NCBI GenBank assembly: GCA_013289715.1 | Contig: JABCZJ010000011.1 | Span: 1 to 64,000 of the forward strand | From: Acidobacteriota bacterium | GTDB taxonomy: Bacteria; Acidobacteriota; Terriglobia; Acidiferrales; UBA7541 | Length of the DNA: 64,000 nucleotides | Reading direction: 5' to 3' | Shown: positions 58,889-64,000 of the stretch, in pieces | Position numbering within the stretch: the first letter of the stretch is position 1 | How the letters are laid out: each line of letters opens with the position of its first letter | Translations under genes and position numbers: made by a program | Notes under the pieces: model-generated | Seen by the model: the letters and a program-made list of their open reading frames with translations, nothing else | What the model was told of the DNA's origin: nothing | The model's database searches: none

Positions 58889-60157
58889 TTATTTCACTTT
58901 GACTTTGGGTTCGACGGACATGCCGAGGCGAAGTTGGTGATCGCTGTTTTGTCCCGGGTCGAGAACGATCTTTACCGGGATGCGCTGCACTACTTTCACG
59001 TAGTTTCCCGTGGCATTTTCCGGTGGCAATAGGCTGGTGCGCGCGCCGCTGGAGCCGGCGATGCTGTCTACGTGACCTCTGTATCCGCGGCCGTTGGCGT
59101 CCACCGTAATTTCCACCGGCTGTTTAGGGCGCATGTATTTTAATTGAGTTTCTTTGTAATTCGCAGTGACCCAGACTTCGTCGAGTGGCACGATGGCGAA
59201 GAGTTGCTGGCCTGGCTGAACGTTCATGCCCACTTCGGCGTTTTTGCTGACTACGCCATTCACCGGCGCGATGATTTTCGTGTACTGAAGATTCAGCTGC
59301 GCCTGCTCGACCGCGGCTTGTTTCTGCTGCACGGTGGCGTCGGCGGAAAGCGCGCGCGCACGCGTGGAAGCTACCTGGCGGGGACCAGTTTGCGCGTTGC
59401 GATAATTCGCATCGGCCTGCGCGAGCCTGCTGCGGGCTTGAGTTACTTGCTGCTCCGCGGCAGTGGCCGAAGCGTGCGCTGAAGCGACTGCTGCGCTGTT
59501 CGCTTTGGCTGCGGCGACAGCCTGGTCGTACAGCTGCTGCGAAATTTCCTGCTTGTCCACAAGCTGTTTGTAACGAATGAGGTCGTTTTGCGCTTTCACG
59601 TCGTTGGCTTGCGCTTGATCGAGCTGGGCTTTGGCTGCGGTGAATTGATCCTGGGCGACGGAAATTCCGGCGCGCGCATTATCGACGTCGGCTTCCGTGG
59701 ACGAAATCTGGCTATCGGAATTCACGGAGGTGATCGGGACGTTGATATTCAGAGCTTGCGCGGTGGCTTGGGCGTCGGCGAGTTGGGCGTTGGCCTGGTC
59801 GAGCGCGACTTGATAATCGCGCGGATCAATTTCGGCGAGGACGGTTCCGGCATCCACGTACTGATTGTCGTCCACGTTGACTTTTATGACGTAGCCGGTG
59901 ATGCGCGCGCTGAGCGGCATGAGATGGCCGTCCACTTCGGCGTCGTCGGTGGATTCGTACATGGAAAAATAGCGGAAGGTGAAGTAGCCGCCGACCAGCA
60001 GCACCAACGCGGTGATCGCCAGAAACATGGGCGCGCGCGGATGCAGTTTGAAATAGCTTTCGTTGCGAGCGGGCGGCGGCGAGGCCGAATGAGTTTCGTC
60101 GGGACGCTGCTTTTCCGCCGCGGGAGGATTTGCCGGGATTTCCGTTTGCTGGGGCAT
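58889..60157 (-). CDS. emrA: EmrA/HlyD-family periplasmic adaptor
   Basis: 422 residues. One membrane helix (about 44-62, MFLAITALVLLVGGYF), then YESTDDAEVDGHLMPLSARI with the half-lipoyl (GYVIKVNVDDNQYVDAGTVL), a long coiled-coil hairpin (about 110-270) and the second half-lipoyl (KIIAPVNGVVSKNAEVGMNV). It bridges the inner-membrane MFS pump and the outer-membrane channel. It starts 3 nt after the tolC-like gene and ends 25 nt before emrB, so one operon. Confidence 0.93.
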   Translation of the reverse strand: MPQQTEIPANPPAAEKQRPDETHSASPPPARNESYFKLHPRAPMFLAITALVLLVGGYFTFRYFSMYESTDDAEVDGHLMPLSARITGYVIKVNVDDNQYVDAGTVLAEIDPRDYQVALDQANAQLADAQATAQALNINVPITSVNSDSQISSTEADVDNARAGISVAQDQFTAAKAQLDQAQANDVKAQNDLIRYKQLVDKQEISQQLYDQAVAAAKANSAAVASAHASATAAEQQVTQARSRLAQADANYRNAQTGPRQVASTRARALSADATVQQKQAAVEQAQLNLQYTKIIAPVNGVVSKNAEVGMNVQPGQQLFAIVPLDEVWVTANYKETQLKYMRPKQPVEITVDANGRGYRGHVDSIAGSSGARTSLLPPENATGNYVKVVQRIPVKIVLDPGQNSDHQLRLGMSVEPKVKVK

Positions 60158-60160
60158 GGC

Positions 60161-61633
60161 TTATTTTCCTTTGAAATATTCTCTTACGCTTGCTTCAGCG
60201 AGGCCCAGGGCGCGCGCCAGGGAAATTTTCGCGTAGTTGTAACTATAGAGACTGAAAATATAACTGTCGTTCGCGCTGGCTACTTGCTCTTGCGCCTGCA
60301 CGACTTCCACCGTGTCCGCGACGCCGGCTGCGAAGCGATCGCGCGACTGGTCCAGAGTCTGCTGCGCCAGGTCAATGTTGCTTTTTGCGACTTCCACCTG
60401 CTCGGCGGAAGACTGCAAATTCAGGAAAGCGGTGCGCACGTCCGCGTCAATCTGTCCGCGAATATTTTCCAGGCGCTGGCGTGCCTGCTCGAGTTGCGCG
60501 TTGGCTTGCAGCGTGTCGCCCTGCACTTTGCCGCCCTGAAAAATGGGGAAGTTCAGCGTGCCACGCACGTCGAAGACGCTGTGCGTGGTCAGCGTGGAAG
60601 TGGTGCCGGCGAGACCGTAATCGGCGTTGAAGGACAGCGTGGGGTAGTTCTCGGCACGGGCTGCCTTTTTCGTGTATTCCGCAGCGCGCAAAGTGGCGCT
60701 GGCGGCCATAAAATCGGAGCGCGAGGTGTAAGCGCGCTGCAGCGCTTCCTCGAGCGACATCGCGGTGAACGGTTCGTAGGGTGATTTATCGGTCAGGCCG
60801 TATTGCTGGCCGGGGGCGAGGCCGATGACGCGCGCCAGAGTGAGTTTCTGGATCGCGAAATCATTTTTGGCCTGGATAAGCTGCTGCTGACGCGTTTTCA
60901 ATTCAACCTGAGCGCGCAGCCCGTCGATTGCTGGGGAAGTGCCGGCATTCACTTGATCGGCGGCCTGGTTGTAGAGAGCCTGCGCGGTGTTCACCTGCGC
61001 GGTGACGGATTCGATGCGCGAAGCGTCCGCGATGGCTTGCAAATAATTGTAGCCGACGGCGAGGACCACCAGGTCGCGCGCATCCTTCGCGGTGTATTGC
61101 GCAGCCTTCATATTTTGCGTCGCGGCGTGCGTGTTATTCAGGGCGTTCAGATCGAGCATGGATTGAGTCAGGTACGCGCGCGAATCGAAATAGGCGAAAG
61201 GCCCGATGATGGTGGGAATGGTCACGCCTGGAATCGCGTTGAACCCGAATTCCGCTAGGTCTACCTGTGAAGCGTCCACGTAACTGGAGGTGGTGACGTT
61301 TGGAAGAAGCGAGCTCAATTTTTTCCAGCGTTCACCGCGTGCCGAACCGATGTCCTGTTCCGAAAGCAGCAGGCCGAGATTGGTTTTCAGGCCGCGGTCG
61401 ATTGCATCTTGCATGGAAATCTGGATCACGCCGGGTTCCAATTTTCCTGGCACGCTGCCTTGAAACGAACTTTGCGCCTGGGGAGCGGCGGGAGCACTGC
61501 TGGCGGTGCTGCCACTGGAAGAAGTTGCAGTCGGCGCAGGCGCTGGGCCGGCAGTCGCCTGCGCGGGCGTGTGCACGGCGACCAAGCAAAGCAAGATGGC
61601 AAGAATGATGAAATGCACCGGTCGAACGATCAC
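60161..61633 (-). CDS. TolC-family outer-membrane efflux protein
   Basis: 490 residues. A signal peptide (VIVRPVHFIILAILLCLVAV...) and an Ala/Ser/Pro-rich linker precede two OEP repeats of coiled-coil helices (for example ARGERWKKLSSLLPNVTTSS and ENIRGQIDADVRTAFLNLQS). It forms the outer-membrane channel of the pump. GTG at 61633 follows GGAGGAATCT; the frame upstream to 61810 is not conserved. It is the second gene of the TetR-TolC-EmrA-EmrB operon. Confidence 0.9.
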   Translation of the reverse strand: MIVRPVHFIILAILLCLVAVHTPAQATAGPAPAPTATSSSGSTASSAPAAPQAQSSFQGSVPGKLEPGVIQISMQDAIDRGLKTNLGLLLSEQDIGSARGERWKKLSSLLPNVTTSSYVDASQVDLAEFGFNAIPGVTIPTIIGPFAYFDSRAYLTQSMLDLNALNNTHAATQNMKAAQYTAKDARDLVVLAVGYNYLQAIADASRIESVTAQVNTAQALYNQAADQVNAGTSPAIDGLRAQVELKTRQQQLIQAKNDFAIQKLTLARVIGLAPGQQYGLTDKSPYEPFTAMSLEEALQRAYTSRSDFMAASATLRAAEYTKKAARAENYPTLSFNADYGLAGTTSTLTTHSVFDVRGTLNFPIFQGGKVQGDTLQANAQLEQARQRLENIRGQIDADVRTAFLNLQSSAEQVEVAKSNIDLAQQTLDQSRDRFAAGVADTVEVVQAQEQVASANDSYIFSLYSYNYAKISLARALGLAEASVREYFKGK

Positions 61634-61731
61634 AGATTCCTCCTGCCCGGAACGTGGTGGATTGGATGAAGTGGAGCGTTTCCAAGACTCTGCGAAGTTG
61701 CGATCAGACGTCGAAAGTGGCACCAGCCCGG

Positions 61732-62418
61732 TCATGCCCGGCGCCGCCGCACTCGTTTTCGCACGGTTCGCACTTCCGCGGGTACGAGGCTCGGCTGGAT
61801 CAAGTCCCAAATCTCCTCGGAAGTCTTGCGCAGCGTGGATTCCGGCTTGATGGCCCAGCTCATGGTCACGCCCATGAAGATTCGTTGTGTCATGCGCGCC
61901 AGGTCAACGGCCGCGATGTCGCCCCTGATTTCGCCGCGCTGCTGGGCCAGCAGGAAAATCTGCGCCAGGATTCGGCGGCCGATGTGGAGACGCTTCACCA
62001 GTTCTTCACGGACGGAAGTGCAAGAAGCGTGCGCCGCAAAAATTGCGCGCAGCAGGGCGGCGCTTTTATCGGCTTGGCCGACGGCGTCGCCTACCAGTTC
62101 CCGGAACACGTCCAGCACGGGTCCTTTTGTCGCACGTGCTTGCTGGAGTGCGCGCTCTACCGCAGCGGTGCGCTGGCCACCGAATTCGGCCAAGATATGC
62201 TCCTTGGTGGGGAAATAATTGAAAAAGGTTCCTTTTCCAACATCGGCCGCTTCGGTGATGTCCTCGACGGTAGTTTCCAGAAAACCACGTTCGGCAAACA
62301 GGGCGAGAGCGGCACGGTAGAGGCGATCGCGAGTTTCGGCGCGATGGCGTTCGCGGCGGCCGGGGCGCGGCGCGGCCGTGACCGGCGGAGGACCAGAGAG
62401 TAGCGGAGCGGTTTTCAC
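61732..62418 (-). CDS. TetR-family repressor of the efflux operon
   Basis: 228 residues. The N-terminal helix-turn-helix (ETRDRLYRAALALFAERGFL, TVEDITEAADVGKGTFFNYF) is the TetR signature; the C-terminal ligand domain ends in a very basic tail (VRTVRKRVRRRRA). GTG at 62418 is chosen because earlier starts lie in the promoter. A palindrome over that promoter is its likely operator. It is first in the operon with tolC-emrA-emrB, so it should repress itself and the pump. Confidence 0.88.
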   Translation of the reverse strand: MKTAPLLSGPPPVTAAPRPGRRERHRAETRDRLYRAALALFAERGFLETTVEDITEAADVGKGTFFNYFPTKEHILAEFGGQRTAAVERALQQARATKGPVLDVFRELVGDAVGQADKSAALLRAIFAAHASCTSVREELVKRLHIGRRILAQIFLLAQQRGEIRGDIAAVDLARMTQRIFMGVTMSWAIKPESTLRKTSEEIWDLIQPSLVPAEVRTVRKRVRRRRA

Positions 62419-62431
62419 AAGGACACCTTCA

Positions 62432-62463
62432 TTGACTATAGGGCAACTCCGACCGATAGTCAA
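62432..62463 (-). promoter_or_regulatory. TetR operator over the efflux promoter
   Basis: TTGACTAT-N16-ATAGTCAA, a perfect 8-bp dyad. On the minus strand it also contains TTGACT (-35), a 17-bp spacer and TATAGT (-10), so both core elements lie inside the arms. Binding would block RNA polymerase. Confidence 0.75.
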
Positions 62464-62538
62464 CATTGGACCGTGGTCACTTGGGAATCACGTATGTGCC
62501 GGCGAGGGGCTGGCAGAACGAGTGGTCACAGAGAGCAG

Positions 62539-62571
62539 GAAAAAATGCGCCGGAGGCACGGCCTCCGGCGC
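62539..62571 (-). terminator. intrinsic terminator of the SYLF-domain gene
   Basis: On the minus strand GCGCCGGAGGC-CGT-GCCTCCGGCGC, a perfect 11-bp stem, is followed by ATTTTTTCC. It starts 26 nt after the stop codon. Confidence 0.85.
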
Positions 62572-62596
62572 GGGAAGAGTATCGAAGCGGGGACGC

Positions 62597-63319
62597 TTAC
62601 TTCGACAAGTTCTTGGGGCTGTGGGCGCGCAAGGTATCCAGCAATAGTTTCGCGTCTGCGGTGGGGCGCACGGCGCCGTGCAGCACGATGGCGCGCGCGG
62701 AGACGTCCTTGCCGTAGATGCGTCGGTTGGCGTCGTTGTCCGGACGTACGGTGGAGCCGGCGAGGGAAATTCCGGCGAAGAGGCCGCGGGCGCGCGAGTA
62801 GGTGAGCATTTCGGCGCGCAGGGTTACGTCCGTGTCCGCGGCGGCATTTCGGCCAACGGGACCAGCTGCAACCGAAGCGTCACCGCCCAGCTTGACCTTG
62901 CTGGCGAGTATGGCGTTGGCGCCGGCGTCGTTCATCACCAGGATGACGAAGTCCGTTGCCTGGCCGCCAGCTTGCAGTCCGAAGCTGGCGCCTTCCAGAG
63001 CCATCATGGACGGCGCGCTCCAGGGACCGCGGAAATGTTCACCGCTGCGGCAGGTCATCACACCGCGGCCGTAGCTGGCGCCGACAATAAACGCGGCCTT
63101 GAGCACAGTGGGGTAAACGATGACGCAGTCCGCTTTGTCGATGAGGCTTTGGGGAATGTCGTCGGGGATGTCCATGATTTCTTTCAGAACTCTTCCGGCA
63201 CTGTTGATCCGGTCTTGATCGGTAGTGGTATCGTCCGCGTGCGAGAGCGCGGGGCTGAAAATGGCGGGAAGGCCAATCAATGCAGCAACCAGTAGGGCCG
63301 AGAGAGCTTTGCTTTTCAT
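62597..63319 (-). CDS. SYLF (Ysc84-type) lipid-binding-domain protein
   Basis: 240 residues. A signal peptide (MKSKALSALLVAALIGLPAI...) precedes the SYLF domain: IPQSLIDKADCVIVYPTVLK, AAFIVGASYGRGVMTCR, FVILVMNDAGANAILASKVK, LGGDASVAAGPVGR, and the end YSRARGLFAGISLAGSTVRP. The family binds phosphoinositides in eukaryotes; the bacterial secreted forms are uncharacterised. AGGAGGGT precedes the ATG at 63319. A strong terminator follows. Confidence 0.88.
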   Translation of the reverse strand: MKSKALSALLVAALIGLPAIFSPALSHADDTTTDQDRINSAGRVLKEIMDIPDDIPQSLIDKADCVIVYPTVLKAAFIVGASYGRGVMTCRSGEHFRGPWSAPSMMALEGASFGLQAGGQATDFVILVMNDAGANAILASKVKLGGDASVAAGPVGRNAAADTDVTLRAEMLTYSRARGLFAGISLAGSTVRPDNDANRRIYGKDVSARAIVLHGAVRPTADAKLLLDTLRAHSPKNLSK

Positions 63320-63445
63320 ACGATGTACCCTCCTAGGGTGGCTCACAATCATATGGATATTGTTAGGGATTCGCAACCTTTCTGCGGAGCTTCCCGCATG
63401 AGTGCGAGGGATGACATATAATTTTGGCGCGATGCGAGTGTGCCA

Positions 63446-64000
63446 ATGAGGAACAGGCTTGGTTTGAAAATTCGGCGGCATTTTTTTCAGCGCTCGCGAT
63501 GCTGGCGTTTCGCCGCGGCGGCCTTGCTGGGGATTTGCTTGTCTATTTTTGGCATCGCCTCTGTTGGCGTTCCGGCCCAACAAGCGGCGCCAGCGGCGTC
63601 CGCTCCTGCTTCCGCGCAAAAAGGATCGAGCGCAGGGCGCGTTGCGAAGCCGCGGTCGGATGTGGCGCGATTTCGTGCGCGTGTGGATGCCGCGCTGAGT
63701 GAAGCGCACGCGCAGAAGGCTCTGTGGGGCATCCTGGTGACGGATCGCGATACCGGCGAGGCGTTGTATGAGCTCAACGCCGATCGTTTTTTTACTCCCG
63801 CGTCGAACGCGAAAATTGTCACCACCTCGCTGGCGCTCGCGACACTGGGGCCAACGTATCAATTTCGCACGACGCTGGAGTCCGCGGGGCGGTTTGGAGA
63901 CGATGGCAGGCTGCGGGGCGATCTGGTTTTCGTGGGGCGCGGGGACCCGGATCTCTCCAATCGAAAATTTCCTTACGCCGGGAAAGTCGAGCGCGACGGT
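63446..64000 (+). CDS. dacB: D-alanyl-D-alanine carboxypeptidase/PBP4-type, 5' part
   Basis: 185 codons are present; the gene runs off the right edge. A signal-anchor (CWRFAAAALLGICLSIFGIA) and a Gln/Ala linker lead into the S13 domain: LWGILVTDRDTGEALYELNA and the active-site SxxK in FTPASNAKIVTTSLALATLG. These enzymes trim or cut peptidoglycan cross-links in the periplasm. The ATG at 63446 has no strong ribosome site. The SxN and KTG motifs would lie beyond the window. Confidence 0.88.
   Translation, partial: MRNRLGLKIRRHFFQRSRCWRFAAAALLGICLSIFGIASVGVPAQQAAPAASAPASAQKGSSAGRVAKPRSDVARFRARVDAALSEAHAQKALWGILVTDRDTGEALYELNADRFFTPASNAKIVTTSLALATLGPTYQFRTTLESAGRFGDDGRLRGDLVFVGRGDPDLSNRKFPYAGKVERDG

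Noticed and set aside
1..64000. CRISPR arrays, tRNA or rRNA genes, insertion-sequence transposases, prophage genes
   Set aside because: Looked for by eye on both strands; no regularly spaced repeats, no tRNA cloverleaf I could defend, and no transposase or phage motifs were seen. A covariance-model scan was not possible.

Overview
The window reads as chromosomal DNA of a soil-type Acidobacteriota bacterium. The evidence is a lone duplicated FtsX/MacB permease of the acidobacterial ADOP type, high GC, many secreted TPR and other uncharacterised proteins, toxin-antitoxin debris, and abundant modular hairpin repeats between genes. No rRNA, tRNA or CRISPR was seen. The + strand looks C-rich up to about 34 kb and G-rich from about 42 kb whatever the gene direction, so GC-skew polarity seems to switch near 35-40 kb.

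Region 1 (0.5-9.2 kb) is a complete phosphate regulon: phoB-phoR, a first phoU, pstS behind a near-perfect Pho box, pstC-pstA, pstB and a second phoU. A STAS-domain regulator and the ADOP permease follow on the minus strand.

Region 2 (12.8-22.7 kb) is the most interesting part. On the + strand lie three adaptor genes: a GAF-GAF-GAF-membrane-HlyD fusion, a HlyD-type lipoprotein, and a PqqD-like/M50 metalloprotease/HlyD fusion. Converging on them on the minus strand are a sigma-54 activator with a degenerate receiver domain, two tandem SET-domain lysine methyltransferase genes, and three tiny genes for lysine-rich peptides of 27-34 residues that share a (T/V)KPL motif. Two of the peptide genes have matching sigma-54 promoters, matching paired upstream activator sites at the same distance (116 bp), a matching 5'UTR hairpin and their own terminators. 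I infer a peptide modification and export system: sigma-54-controlled precursors, possible lysine methylation by SET enzymes, recognition and cleavage by the PqqD-M50 protein, and export through the adaptors. I know of no described system with this composition.

Region 3 (22.7-28.2 kb) holds an Lrp regulator and an isochorismatase-type hydrolase, an ECF42-type sigma factor with two DGPF/YCII proteins and a small membrane protein preceded by three matching TGTCGA-N17-CGACG promoters, and UPF0175/DUF3368 toxin-antitoxin genes, one pair intact, one antitoxin orphaned and one toxin decayed. Region 4 (28.3-34.8 kb) has a MocR-type regulator whose PLP lysine is Arg, divergent from a cluster with four copies of one secreted domain, one of them fused to an outer-membrane barrel.

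Region 5 (35-56 kb) is mostly household and accessory genes: amidase, TPR proteins, YvcK, a truncated DUF262 gene, glutamate dehydrogenase, a class II aldolase, threonine deaminase with an Ile-codon attenuator leader, ruvAB, a decayed PIN toxin module, folK and a PA0069-type radical SAM protein. Region 6 (56-64 kb) carries a cytidylate-kinase-like gene, a TetR-TolC-EmrA-EmrB efflux operon with an operator over its promoter, a SYLF-domain protein, and the start of a PBP4-type D-Ala-D-Ala carboxypeptidase.
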